From: Blastococcus sp. PRF04-17
GTDB lineage: Bacteria > Actinomycetota > Actinomycetes > Mycobacteriales > Geodermatophilaceae
DNA length: 64,000 nucleotides
Assembly (NCBI RefSeq): GCF_023016265.1
Contig: NZ_CP095412.1
Span: 1,178,001-1,242,000, forward strand
Direction of reading: 5' to 3'
Shown here piece after piece: positions 46,349 through 54,609 of the stretch. The position numbers and the translations under genes were made by a program. The notes under the pieces were generated by a model that worked only from the letters and a program-made list of their open reading frames with translations, ran no database searches and was not told the DNA's origin. Numbering within the stretch: the stretch's first letter is position 1; each line of letters starts with the position of its first letter.

Positions 46349-46809
46349 CTCTGCTGGGACTTCGGGCGGCGGAACGGGGACCGGGGCGGCTCGACGGCGG
46401 GTGCGGTGGCGAGGAAGTTCTCCACCACGACGAGGAACGCCCCGACGTCGCGGACCAGGTCGTCGGCTTCGCGCTCGGTGACCGCGCGGGAGAGGCCGGC
46501 CTCGGCCGCGGCCCGCTTCGCGGCGCCTGCGGCGAAGAAAGTGGCCCACTCCCCCAGTTCGGGCGCGACCTGACCGAGCAGCACCCATGCGCTGCGCGGG
46601 CGGCGGCGGGCCGGTTCGGGCCGGGTGCGGGCGGCCAGCACGCCGGCCGCCGCACGCAGCGCACCCAGATGTGCGGTGGCGTACCGCTGCCGTGGATCGG
46701 TGTGCCCGGTCGCCTCGCGGAGGGCGCGGTGGGCCTGGTCGAGCAGCTGGGTGGCGGCGGCGGGCAGCGCCGGGGGCAGGGGCAACTGCACGGCTCGGAG
46801 GGCGCCCAT
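46345..46809 (-). CDS. SAV_6107-type HEPN domain protein
   Basis: A helical protein of 154 residues. Its core (LLDQAHRALREATGHTDPRQRYATAHLGALRAAAGVLAAR, split across residues 20-60) fits the HEPN-like SAV_6107 family. A second half has WVLLGQVAPELGEWATFFAAGA. The R-x4-6-H motif of RNase-type HEPN domains is not convincing. It starts one base into the DUF6504 stop (TGATG) and overlaps dnaE2 (GTGA), so all three are made together. The family is found next to dnaE2 in other actinobacteria. Confidence 0.8.
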   Translation of the reverse strand: MGALRAVQLPLPPALPAAATQLLDQAHRALREATGHTDPRQRYATAHLGALRAAAGVLAARTRPEPARRRPRSAWVLLGQVAPELGEWATFFAAGAAKRAAAEAGLSRAVTEREADDLVRDVGAFLVVVENFLATAPAVEPPRSPFRRPKSQQR

Positions 46810-47159
46810 CAGTCGTGCACCCGGACGAGCCACCAGCGGTTGGCAGCGGCGTCCCAGGACAGGTCGTAGACCCCGGCGAAGCTGGTCCGGGAGCGGCCGG
46901 CGCGCACCGCCTCGACCCGCCAGACCTCCTGGGTGGCGACGAGGTCGGCCGACGCTCCCCCGAAATCCGTCCCTCCGAAGGCCGACGCTCCCCTCCGGGA
47001 GGACCGCCACCAGGGAGCGGTCTCGACCCAGGAGTCGAGCAGCTCCCCCACCAGGTACCGGGACTGTCCGCGCCAGAACTGGACCGGTCCCAGCGGGCCC
47101 CGCTCGACCTGCACCTCCTCGCCGACCTGGTCAGCGACCTCACCGAGCACCCGGCTCAT
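46809..47159 (-). CDS. DUF6504 family protein, first gene of the SOS operon
   Basis: A protein of 116 residues: MSRVLGEVADQVGEEVQVER, then PVQFWRGQSRYLVGELLDSW, and a C-terminal half ending TSFAGVYDLSWDAAANRWWLVRV. GGGGAG precedes the ATG. The family is usually found beside dnaE2 or Y-family polymerase genes in actinobacteria; its molecular role is not established to my knowledge. Position behind a perfect SOS box ties it to mutagenic repair. Confidence 0.82.
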   Translation of the reverse strand: MSRVLGEVADQVGEEVQVERGPLGPVQFWRGQSRYLVGELLDSWVETAPWWRSSRRGASAFGGTDFGGASADLVATQEVWRVEAVRAGRSRTSFAGVYDLSWDAAANRWWLVRVHD

Positions 47160-47254
47160 GACAGACTCCCCACCTCTCGCCCCGTCCCGCACCCCGGCCG
47201 GACCACCGCTCCGGGCGGGGAAGGGCCGAGGAGCGGTGGTGGACCGGACATCAT

Positions 47255-47270
47255 TCGAACGCTTGTTCGA
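47255..47270. promoter_or_regulatory. LexA (SOS) box upstream of the DUF6504-HEPN-dnaE2 operon
   Basis: TCGAAC-GCTT-GTTCGA is a perfect consensus match, flanked by attcgaac and gttcgaacg, which extends the symmetry by one or two bases. It lies 96 bases before the DUF6504 start and 91 bases before the divergent YbaK-like gene, so it could act on either side. Confidence 0.9.
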
Positions 47271-47360
47271 ACGATGTTCAGTAGACCGGACCGTGGAAGA
47301 GGCGTCAAGCGCAATCAGGTGGTGGCGCGCCGCCCAGCCGCCGGTGGCAGGATCCGGGGC

Positions 47361-47855
47361 ATGACCTCGTCGGCACATCCTCGGGTCGCCGAGGTCATGC
47401 GCCTGCTGCGGGCATCGGGCGCCGCCGGCGAGGTGCGCCACCTCCCCGACAGCGCCCGCACCGCCGCAGCCGCCGCCGCGCAGCTGGGCGTGGCGGTCGG
47501 CGCCATCGCCAACAGCCTGGTCTTCGACGTCGACGGTGATCCGCTGCTCGTCCTCACCAGCGGTGCCCACCGGGTCGACGAGGCGCGCGTGGCGGAGCTG
47601 CTCGGCGTCCCGGCCATCAGCCGCGCGACGCCGGAGTTCGTGCGGCAGCACACCGGCCAGCCCATCGGCGGCGTGGCCCCCGTCGGCCATCCCGAACCGA
47701 TCCGCACCCTCGTTGACATCGAGCTGGCCCGCCACGAGCAGGTGTGGGCGGCGGCGGGACATCCGCACACCGTGTTCCCCACCACCTACGACGAGCTGCT
47801 GGTCCTGACCGGCGGAACGCCCGCCGCGGTCGCCGCGGAGGCGGCAGCACGATGA
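47361..47855 (+). CDS. YbaK/EbsC family aminoacyl-tRNA deacylase-like protein
   Basis: A protein of 164 residues. The family hydrolyses mischarged tRNA (YbaK: Cys-tRNA-Pro) in trans. Family features: a conserved Lys region is replaced by LTSGAHRVDEARVAELLG; QPIGGVAPVGHPEP matches the G-x-P loop, and AAAGHPHTVFPTTYDELLVLTGG the C-terminal block. In E. coli YbaK the key Lys lies in the first of these regions; I do not see a Lys here at all, so activity may differ. Divergent from the SOS operon. Confidence 0.85.
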   Translation: MTSSAHPRVAEVMRLLRASGAAGEVRHLPDSARTAAAAAAQLGVAVGAIANSLVFDVDGDPLLVLTSGAHRVDEARVAELLGVPAISRATPEFVRQHTGQPIGGVAPVGHPEPIRTLVDIELARHEQVWAAAGHPHTVFPTTYDELLVLTGGTPAAVAAEAAAR

Positions 47856-47865
47856 CGGGCACCCC

Positions 47866-48468
47866 ATGACGAACACGAAGCCCTCCACCCGCGTGATCGA
47901 GCTGCCCACCCCGTGGCTGCGCGATCACATGCACGAGGCGCTGACCATCTACGGCCTGGCCATGGGCTACGACTCCGCCGTCGTCGCCGGCCGCTACGGC
48001 TACGCCATCCAGCACACCGAGCGCCCCGGCTTCCGGGCGGTCGGCGCCTTCGCCGAGACCGGGATGGGCGGGGGCGAGCCGGCGGAGGTGCTGGTCGGCT
48101 TCGGCTACGGCTACGTGATCGCGCCCGGTCAGTGGTGGCACGACCAGGTCCGCGCCGCCCTCGACCGCCGGACGGCGAAGAAGTGGCTCCCCGGCGCGTT
48201 CGAGGTCTGCGAGCTGCACGTGCATCCCGATCACCAGAGCCAGGGGCTGGGCCGCCGGCTGCTGCACGCGCTGCTCGCCGACCTGCCGCATCCGGCGGCG
48301 CTGCTGTCCACCCCCGACGCCGACACGAAGGCCTTCCGGCTGTACCACGCCGACGGGTTCGTCGACCTCGCCCGCGGCTACCACTTCCCCGGCGACTCGC
48401 GCCCGTTCGCGATCCTGGGCACGCGGCTGCCGCTGCATCCACGTGGTCCGGTCCCGGCGAACAGCTGA
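47866..48468 (+). CDS. GNAT family N-acetyltransferase
   Basis: A protein of 200 residues. The acetyl-CoA binding segment is ELHVHPDHQSQGLGRRLLHALL (Q-x-x-G-x-G/R type), followed by TPDADTKAFRLYHADGFVDL. The N-terminal half is not informative about substrate. It starts 10 bases after the YbaK stop and ends 2 bases before the desaturase-like gene, so it may be the lead gene of the carotenoid operon by transcription. Confidence 0.88.
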   Translation: MTNTKPSTRVIELPTPWLRDHMHEALTIYGLAMGYDSAVVAGRYGYAIQHTERPGFRAVGAFAETGMGGGEPAEVLVGFGYGYVIAPGQWWHDQVRAALDRRTAKKWLPGAFEVCELHVHPDHQSQGLGRRLLHALLADLPHPAALLSTPDADTKAFRLYHADGFVDLARGYHFPGDSRPFAILGTRLPLHPRGPVPANS

Positions 48469-48470
48469 GC

Positions 48471-50114
48471 GTGAGCGTCTCCCCTCCCCCTGACCGGCAG
48501 GTCGACGTCGTCGTCGTGGGCGCCGGGCACAACGGCCTGGTCGCCGCCTGCTACCTCGCCCGCGCCGGCCTCCGCGTCGAGGTGGTCGAACGGGACGAGG
48601 TGCTGGGCGGAGCGGTCTCGACGGTCGAGCGCTGGCCCGGTGTGCGGGTCGACCGCGGCTCCAGCGCGCACGTGATCGTGCGCCACAGCGGCATCGTCGA
48701 GGAGCTCGACCTCGCCGCGCACGGCCTGCGCTACATCGACTGCGACCCGTGGGGCTTCGCACCGGCGCCGTCCCCCGGCGACCCCGGACCGGACGGCCGG
48801 CCGCTGGTGTTCTCCCGCGACCTGGCGGCCACCTGTGCGTCGATCGCCGCCGCCTGCGGTCGCGACGACGCCGCGGCCTACCGCCGGTTCGTCGAGGTGT
48901 GGACGCCGCGCAGCCGGGCCGTCGTCGCCGCCTTCGGCCGGCGACCCGACGTCCGGGGCCTCCTCCGTTCCTTCTGGCCCCTCGGCGCGCAGGGCCGTCC
49001 CCGGACGCCGGGCGGCGACCTCGCGGTCGACTTCCTGAGCTCCGGCGACGCCCTGCTCGACCGCTGGTTCGGCTCCGAGCGGCTCAAGGCCGCGCTGGCC
49101 TGGTTCGGCGCCCAGTCGGGCCCGCCCATGTCCGAGCCGGGCACCGCCGCGATGGTCGGGTGGGTCGCGCTGCTGCACGACGTCCCTCCCGGTCATCCGG
49201 TCGGCGGCTCGGGCGGCCTCACCGCCGCGCTGCGCCGCCGGCTGGAGGCCGACGGCGGCCGGGTGACGCTCGGGGACGGCGCCGCGCGGCTGCTGACCGA
49301 GGGTGGCCGGGTGACCGGCGTGGAGACCGCGTCGGGACGGCGGATCGCGGCGGACGCTGTCGTCGCCGCCTGCCACGTCGGGGTGACCAGACAGCTCGCG
49401 GGAGCCGCCGCGCCGCTCGCACTGGCCGACGCCGATCCGCCGCTGGGGAACGGCTTCGGTCTCGTGGTCCGGGCGCTCACCGACGCCCCGCCGTCCTACC
49501 CGGGCGTGCCGGAGGACATCTCGTCGTCCGGGCTCCAGCTCCTCTGCACCGACCGCGCCGACCTGGCCGCCGCTCACGGCGACTGGGGCGCGGGCCGGCT
49601 GCCGCGCACACCCGTGCCGCTCGCGATGTGCTTCTCGGAGAGCGACGAGACCCTCGCCCCGGCCGGCTCGCACGTCGTCACGATCTGGGGCCAGTGGTAC
49701 CCGTACGCGCTGGCCGACGGCGGCGACTGGGACGACCTGGCCGAGAAGGAGGCGCGGCGGCTCGTCGAGGCGGTCGACCGGTTCGCGCCCGGCTTCGCCG
49801 ACTCGGTACAGCGACTGTACGTACAGACCCCGCTCGAGCTGGAACGCGAACTGTCCCTCCCGCGTGGCAACGTCATGCACGTGGAGATGGGTCTGGCCAG
49901 CATGTTCGCCCTGCGGCCGACGCCGGCGCTGTCGGGTTACACGGTGCCGGGCCTGCGCGGGCTCTACCTCGCCGGTGCCTCGACGCATCCGGGCGGCGGG
50001 GTGTCGGGCAACTCGGGGCGGACCGCGGCCCGCGTCCTGCTGGCCGACCGGCGGCGCGTGCCCCGCTCGGTCCGGAGCCTGCGGGGCGCGCTGGCCCGCG
50101 CGGTGTCCCGGTGA
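48471..50114 (+). CDS. FAD-dependent carotenoid desaturase/ketolase-like oxidoreductase (CrtI/CrtO family)
   Basis: A protein of 547 residues. The FAD-binding motif is DVVVVGAGHNGLVAACYLARAG (residues 12-33), then GGAVSTVERWPG. The C-terminal FAD block is GYTVPGLRGLYLAGASTHPGGGVSGNSGRTAA. This is the phytoene desaturase superfamily, nearest in style to CrtO-type ketolases and related FAD enzymes. The following cruF and cruG-like genes support a carotenoid role. The GTG at 48471 is two bases after the GNAT stop. Confidence 0.87.
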   Translation: MSVSPPPDRQVDVVVVGAGHNGLVAACYLARAGLRVEVVERDEVLGGAVSTVERWPGVRVDRGSSAHVIVRHSGIVEELDLAAHGLRYIDCDPWGFAPAPSPGDPGPDGRPLVFSRDLAATCASIAAACGRDDAAAYRRFVEVWTPRSRAVVAAFGRRPDVRGLLRSFWPLGAQGRPRTPGGDLAVDFLSSGDALLDRWFGSERLKAALAWFGAQSGPPMSEPGTAAMVGWVALLHDVPPGHPVGGSGGLTAALRRRLEADGGRVTLGDGAARLLTEGGRVTGVETASGRRIAADAVVAACHVGVTRQLAGAAAPLALADADPPLGNGFGLVVRALTDAPPSYPGVPEDISSSGLQLLCTDRADLAAAHGDWGAGRLPRTPVPLAMCFSESDETLAPAGSHVVTIWGQWYPYALADGGDWDDLAEKEARRLVEAVDRFAPGFADSVQRLYVQTPLELERELSLPRGNVMHVEMGLASMFALRPTPALSGYTVPGLRGLYLAGASTHPGGGVSGNSGRTAARVLLADRRRVPRSVRSLRGALARAVSR

Positions 50115-50908
50115 CGTCCCTCGCCGCTCGGGGCGCACCCCCGCTGTCGGTGCGCGCGGCCGCGCCGCTGGTCCTCGCCGTCCTGCTGGTGCTCACCGCG
50201 ATCGCCTATCCCCTGACCAGCGGGGGCGCGCGGGACGCGGTGAGCTGGACGATCGTGGTCCTCGGCGCGGCCCTGTCGGTCGTGCACGCCGCCGCGGGCC
50301 ACGGCCTCCGCACCGCGGCCGCCGTGACGGCGCTGGTCGGCGGCACCGCGGTCGCGTTCGAGGCGGTGGGTCTGGCGACGGGCGTCCCCTACGGGAGCTA
50401 CACCTACAGCGAGGCCCTGGGCCCGACCCTGCTCGGGGTTCCGCTCCTGGTCCCCCTGGCCTGGCTGATGATGGCCTGGCCGAGCTGGGTCGTGGCCGGG
50501 TTGCTCGCCTCCCGGACCGTCCCGCGGGTGCTGGTGGCGACGGCGCTGTTCGCCGGCTGGGACGTGGTGCTCGACCCCCAGATGGTCCAGGCCGGCTACT
50601 GGACGTGGGCGCATCCCACCCCGGGCCTGCCCGGCATCGCGACCGTGCCGCTCACCAACCTGGCCGGCTGGCTGCTGGCCGGCGGCGTGCTCATGACGCT
50701 GCTCGACCGACTGGTCACCCGCACCGTCGTGGCCGACGCCCCCCGGGTGGGCCCGGCCGCTCCGCTGCTCGCGCTGGGCTGGATGACCCTGGGGGGCGCG
50801 CTCGCCCATGCCGGCTGGCTCGGGCTGCCCGGGTCGGCGGCGTGGGGTGCCGCCCTCTTCCTGCCGGTGTTCGCGCTCCTGGCCGCGCGTCGGTGGCGCA
50901 CCCGGTGA
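50111..50908 (+). CDS. cruF: CruF-like carotenoid 1,2-hydratase
   Basis: A protein of 265 residues with seven or eight membrane segments. The family blocks FEAVGLATGVPYGSYTYSE and FAGWDVVLDPQMVQAGYWTW contain the conserved Glu and Asp residues of the carotenoid hydratase (DUF422) family. CruF adds water to the psi end of acyclic or monocyclic carotenoids in Deinococcus and cyanobacteria. GTGA overlaps couple it to the genes on both sides. Confidence 0.88.
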   Translation: MTSLAARGAPPLSVRAAAPLVLAVLLVLTAIAYPLTSGGARDAVSWTIVVLGAALSVVHAAAGHGLRTAAAVTALVGGTAVAFEAVGLATGVPYGSYTYSEALGPTLLGVPLLVPLAWLMMAWPSWVVAGLLASRTVPRVLVATALFAGWDVVLDPQMVQAGYWTWAHPTPGLPGIATVPLTNLAGWLLAGGVLMTLLDRLVTRTVVADAPRVGPAAPLLALGWMTLGGALAHAGWLGLPGSAAWGAALFLPVFALLAARRWRTR

Positions 50909-52047
50909 GCGGGGCGCTGGTCCGGTCCATGGCCGGGCTCTCGGTGGCCGGCGCGCTGCACGCCGGTGTGAACATGGCCCTGCTCCGCCGTCCGCCGGCC
51001 GATCCCCCGCCGGTCGAGCGGCCGGTGACGGTGGTCGTGCCGGCCAGGGACGAGGAGGCGCAGATCGGGGGCTGCCTCGCCGCACTGCTCGACCAGCGGG
51101 GAGTGCCCGAGCTGCGGATCGTCGTGGTGGACGACGGCTCGACCGACGGCACCGCCGACGTCGTGCGCGCCGTCCACGACCGACGGGTCCGACTGATCGC
51201 CGCTCCGCCCCTGCCGCCGGACTGGCGGGGCAAGCCGCACGCCTGCGCCACCGGCGCCTCGCCACCGCGCTCGGACGACGAGGTCCTGGTCTTCGTGGAC
51301 GCCGACGTGCGGCTGTTCCCCGACGCGATCGCCGCCGCGGTCGCCGTCCTGGACCGGCACGGCCTGGACCTGGTCTCCCCGTGGCCGCGACCACTGGCGG
51401 AGGGCATCGCCGAGCGCCTGGTGCAGCCGCTGGCCCCGTGGCTGTGGGCGACCACCCTGCCGGTGCGCCTGGCCGAGCGCTCGCGGCGGCCCTCGCTCGC
51501 CGCCGCCAACGGGCAGTTCCTCGTGCTCACCCGACGCGGGTACGACCGGGCCGGTGGGCACGCCGCCGTCCGCGGCGAGGTGCTGGAGGACATCGCGCTG
51601 CTGCGCGCGGTCAAGCGGTCCGGTGGGCGCGGCGTCCCGATCGACGGCTCCCGGCTGGCCGCCTGCCGCATGTACGACGGTTGGCCCGCCGTGCGGGAGG
51701 GCTACGCCAAGTCGCTGTGGGCCGCGGTCGGTGGGCGGCCGGCTGCGAGCGCGGCCGCGGCGGCCGCGCTGACGGCGGTCTGGGTGCTGCCCGCCCTCGC
51801 CGCGGTGCGCGGCTCGCGGGCCGGCCTCGTGGGCTGGGCGGCCGGTGCCGCCGGGCGCGCCGTCGTCGCAGCGACGACCGGCGGGCGCTGGTGGCCGGAC
51901 GCGCTGGCGCACCCCCTGTCGGTCCTCGTGCTGGACGGGCTGATGGTCCGGTCGATCGTCGGCCACCGGCGCGGCACGCTCACCTGGCGGGGGCGGGAAC
52001 TGGCCGCGACGGGCGCCGGGACCCGATCGGCGACGATGCACGCGTGA
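50905..52047 (+). CDS. Family 2 glycosyltransferase, CruG-like
   Basis: A protein of 380 residues. An N-terminal membrane-associated segment precedes a GT-A domain: VTVVVPARDEEAQIGGCLAAL, VVDDGSTDGT, then VFVDADVRLFPDA with the metal-binding DAD-like motif, and GEVLEDIALLRAVKRSG as the acceptor-site ED. Two or three C-terminal hydrophobic segments follow. CruG glycosylates the hydroxyl that CruF creates, and cruF-cruG pairs are known, so that is the likely step here. Confidence 0.85.
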   Translation: MSGALVRSMAGLSVAGALHAGVNMALLRRPPADPPPVERPVTVVVPARDEEAQIGGCLAALLDQRGVPELRIVVVDDGSTDGTADVVRAVHDRRVRLIAAPPLPPDWRGKPHACATGASPPRSDDEVLVFVDADVRLFPDAIAAAVAVLDRHGLDLVSPWPRPLAEGIAERLVQPLAPWLWATTLPVRLAERSRRPSLAAANGQFLVLTRRGYDRAGGHAAVRGEVLEDIALLRAVKRSGGRGVPIDGSRLAACRMYDGWPAVREGYAKSLWAAVGGRPAASAAAAAALTAVWVLPALAAVRGSRAGLVGWAAGAAGRAVVAATTGGRWWPDALAHPLSVLVLDGLMVRSIVGHRRGTLTWRGRELAATGAGTRSATMHA

Positions 52048-52673
52048 CCGACGACGACATCACCGCCCGCGTGCACTTCGACCCGGCCGAGATGGAGCGG
52101 GGCCCCTTCTACCGGGTCCTCAACTCCGTCGTCGTCCCCCGGCCCATCGGCTGGGTCGCCACCCGGTCGGCCGAGGGCGTGGTGAACCTGGCACCCCACT
52201 CCTTCTACACGGTCGCCTGCGTGGACCCGCCGGTCGTCCAGTTCACCTCGGTCGGCCGCAAGGACTCCCTCCGCAACGTCGAGGCGACCGGTGAGTTCAC
52301 CGTCAGCCTCACGCCCGAGGCGCTGTTCGAGCAGGTCAACGCGACCGCGACCGACTTCCCCGCCGGGATGAGCGAGGCCGAGCACGTGGGCGTGCGCCTG
52401 GAGCCCAGCCAGAAGGTCGCCGTCCCCCGGGTCGCGGAGTCGCCGGTGGCGGTCGAGTGCACGCTGCACTCCACGATCCGCCTCGGCGACAGCACCGTCG
52501 TCTTCGGCCGGGTCGTGATGGTCAGCGCCTGGGCGAGCGCGGTCGCCGACGGTCGCCCCCGCATCGAGGCCCTGCAGCCCCTTGCCCGGCTCGGTGGCAA
52601 CGAGTGGTCCACCATCGGCGAGGTGAAGGAGATCCGCCGGATCCCTTACCAGGAGTGGCTGAAGGAGGAATAG
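52044..52673 (+). CDS. Flavin reductase family protein (FMN-binding split barrel)
   Basis: A protein of 209 residues. Signatures are YRVLNSVVVPRPIGWVATRS (FMN-phosphate region), NLAPHSFYTVACVDPP, and RKDSLRNVEATGEFTVSL. It ends IPYQEWLKEE. Such proteins reduce FMN or bind it for partner oxygenases. It overlaps the glycosyltransferase stop (GTGA) and is the last gene of the carotenoid run; two hairpins follow. Confidence 0.9.
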   Translation: MTDDDITARVHFDPAEMERGPFYRVLNSVVVPRPIGWVATRSAEGVVNLAPHSFYTVACVDPPVVQFTSVGRKDSLRNVEATGEFTVSLTPEALFEQVNATATDFPAGMSEAEHVGVRLEPSQKVAVPRVAESPVAVECTLHSTIRLGDSTVVFGRVVMVSAWASAVADGRPRIEALQPLARLGGNEWSTIGEVKEIRRIPYQEWLKEE

Positions 52674-52755
52674 CGCACCCGTCGCGGGCCGGAGGCTCCT
52701 GACGGGGACGCTCGGACTCGCTCGTCCCAGCCGGGGAACGGCTCCTGGCTGCGGT

Positions 52756-52772
52756 GTCGTCCGGAGGACGAC
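52756..52772. terminator. Hairpin 1 between flavin reductase and adoK
   Basis: The 7-base stem GTCGTCC/GGACGAC around GGA lies in the 129-base gap between convergent genes. Confidence 0.5.
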
Positions 52773-52786
52773 CATGTCACCGCGGT

Positions 52787-52803
52787 GTCGGCCGCAGGCC
52801 GAC
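52787..52803. terminator. Hairpin 2 at the adoK stop
   Basis: The 7-base stem GTCGGCC/GGCCGAC around GCA ends at the first base of the adoK stop codon. With hairpin 1 it forms a pair of similar size and spacing, both preceded by gcggt. Confidence 0.5.
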
Positions 52804-53777
52804 TAGGGGAGATGAGGGGCGACCTCGTCGGCGGCGTCCTGCCCGAAGGCCTCGGCGAAGCGGCCGAGGAAGCTCTCCTTGGGCAGGTCGTACTCCTGCG
52901 TGCCGATGACCTCGACCGCCGCCGTGGCGACGGCGGAGCCCAGCTGCGTGGCCCGCTCCAGGCTCAGCCCCCACATCCGGCCGGCGATGAACCCCGCGCG
53001 CAGGGCGTCGCCGCCACCGGTCGGCTCGACCGGCTTGGTCTCGGGGACGGCGATCACCGAGATCGGCTCGGCGTCGGCCTGGCGGACGAGGATCCCGTCG
53101 GCGGCGCGGGTGGTGACCCAGGTGCCGACGCGGGAGAGAACCTCGTCGGCGTCCCAGCCGGTCTTCTGCTGCAGCAGGTGCGACTCGTACTCGTTGGTGA
53201 ACAGCAGGTCCGCACCGTCGACCAGGCGGCGGATCATGTCGCCGTCGGCCCAGGCCAGTTGCTGGCTGGGGTCAGCGGCGAACGGGAAGCCGCGCTGACG
53301 GCACTCCTCGGTGTGCCGGACCATCGCGGTCGGGTCGTTGGGGCCGACCACGACCAGGTCCGGCTCCCCCACTCGCTGGACGACGGGGCCGAGCTCGATG
53401 TTGCCGGCCTCGCTCATGGCGCCCGAGTAGAACGACGCGATCTGGTTGTTCGAGGCGTCCGTGGTGCACACGAAGCGCGCGGTGTGCTTGAACTCCGACC
53501 AGTGCACGCTGTCGGTGTCGACGCCGTGGCGGCGCAGCCAGGACTCGTACTCGGAGAAGTCGTTGCCGACGGCCCCCACGAGCACCGGCCCGAGGCCGAG
53601 CAGCCCGAGGCCGTAGGCCATGTTGGCTCCGGCGCCGCCCCGGTGCTGGACCAGGTCGTCGACGAGGAAGGAGAGGGAGACGTTCTCCATCTGGCCCTCG
53701 ACGAACTGCTCCGTGAACTTCCCGGGGAAGGTCATCAGATGATCTGTGGCGATGGAGCCGGTGACGACGACGGGCAC
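52803..53777 (-). CDS. adoK: Adenosine kinase, mycobacterial PfkB type
   Basis: A protein of 324 residues that phosphorylates adenosine to AMP. It follows the Mycobacterium tuberculosis AdoK pattern from end to end: VTGSIATDHLMTFPGKF, SLSFLVDDLVQHRGGAGANM, TARFVCTTDASNNQIASFY, and FAADPSQQLAW. The PfkB signature with the catalytic base is VEPTGGGDALRAGFIAGR; most members have TGVGDAF, so the Val is Gly and the Phe is Leu here, but the catalytic Asp is kept. Monocistronic by appearance. Confidence 0.93.
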   Translation of the reverse strand: MPVVVTGSIATDHLMTFPGKFTEQFVEGQMENVSLSFLVDDLVQHRGGAGANMAYGLGLLGLGPVLVGAVGNDFSEYESWLRRHGVDTDSVHWSEFKHTARFVCTTDASNNQIASFYSGAMSEAGNIELGPVVQRVGEPDLVVVGPNDPTAMVRHTEECRQRGFPFAADPSQQLAWADGDMIRRLVDGADLLFTNEYESHLLQQKTGWDADEVLSRVGTWVTTRAADGILVRQADAEPISVIAVPETKPVEPTGGGDALRAGFIAGRMWGLSLERATQLGSAVATAAVEVIGTQEYDLPKESFLGRFAEAFGQDAADEVAPHLP

Positions 53778-53918
53778 GGGGTGGCTCCCTCTGTGGCTGA
53801 AACTCGGCGGATCCGGCCGCTCGATGTCGGATGCCCTGCCGCACGGCGGAGCACCGGCCCAGCTTAGGAGCCATCCCCCCGGCCGCCCAATCCGCGCCGG
53901 AGGCCGAGGCGTCCGACG

Positions 53919-54572
53919 TCAGTCGGTGAGCTTCCGCCCCAGGGACACCGCCAGTTGCGCGACGCCGATGACGCCGAGCAGCACGCCGACCGCCGCGCCG
54001 GCCGTGACCGCCTCTGCGGCCCATCCGGCGGACGACACCACGCCCGCGCCGCCGAGGGTCATGCCGGTCATCGCGACCCGCGTCGGGCGCTCCCACACCG
54101 ACAGCGCCCCGGTCTCCGACACCCCCGCCTGGCCCGCTCTGGCACGGAGGTAGTCGGGCAGCCAGCAGGACGCGCCGAAGGCCACGGCCAGCCACCCGGG
54201 GGCACCGGCGACCCACAGCGCGGCCGCGAACGCGGCCTCGCTGAGCCGGTCGACGACGGAGTCGAGCACGTATCCCCGTCGGGACGCCCGTCCCGTGCCG
54301 ATCGCCAACGCCCCGTCGAGCGAGTCGAGCAGCGCGGACACCCCCACGAGCACGCCCGCGACGACCAGCCAGCCACCCCCGACGGCGGCCGGCCAGACGG
54401 CTCCGCACGCGACCGCGAGCCCGAGCGCCGTGGCGACGACCGGCGGCAGGCCGGCCATCGGACGGGCGAGCGCGTGCGCCAGCGTGAGCCACCCGCGCAC
54501 CAGCGGGCTGCTGGTGTCCGCGCCGCCGTGCCAGCGCGACCAGGCGGCGAGGTACTCCTCCCGGCTCAGCAT
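53919..54572 (-). CDS. CDP-alcohol phosphatidyltransferase family protein
   Basis: A membrane protein of 217 residues, about five hydrophobic segments. The catalytic motif D-G-x2-A-x-(8-9)-G-x3-D-x3-D is seen as LLDSLDGALAIG, then GRASRRGYVLDSVVDRLSE (about 90-120). The Arg usually following Ala is not in the canonical spot. It joins a CDP-linked lipid or CDP-alcohol to an alcohol acceptor such as inositol phosphate or glycerol phosphate; which one cannot be read. Divergent from the lipase gene, 37 bases apart. Confidence 0.87.
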   Translation of the reverse strand: MLSREEYLAAWSRWHGGADTSSPLVRGWLTLAHALARPMAGLPPVVATALGLAVACGAVWPAAVGGGWLVVAGVLVGVSALLDSLDGALAIGTGRASRRGYVLDSVVDRLSEAAFAAALWVAGAPGWLAVAFGASCWLPDYLRARAGQAGVSETGALSVWERPTRVAMTGMTLGGAGVVSSAGWAAEAVTAGAAVGVLLGVIGVAQLAVSLGRKLTD

Positions 54573-54609
54573 CGGCACGGGCCCAGCATCCACCAGGGAC
54601 AGTGGGTGC

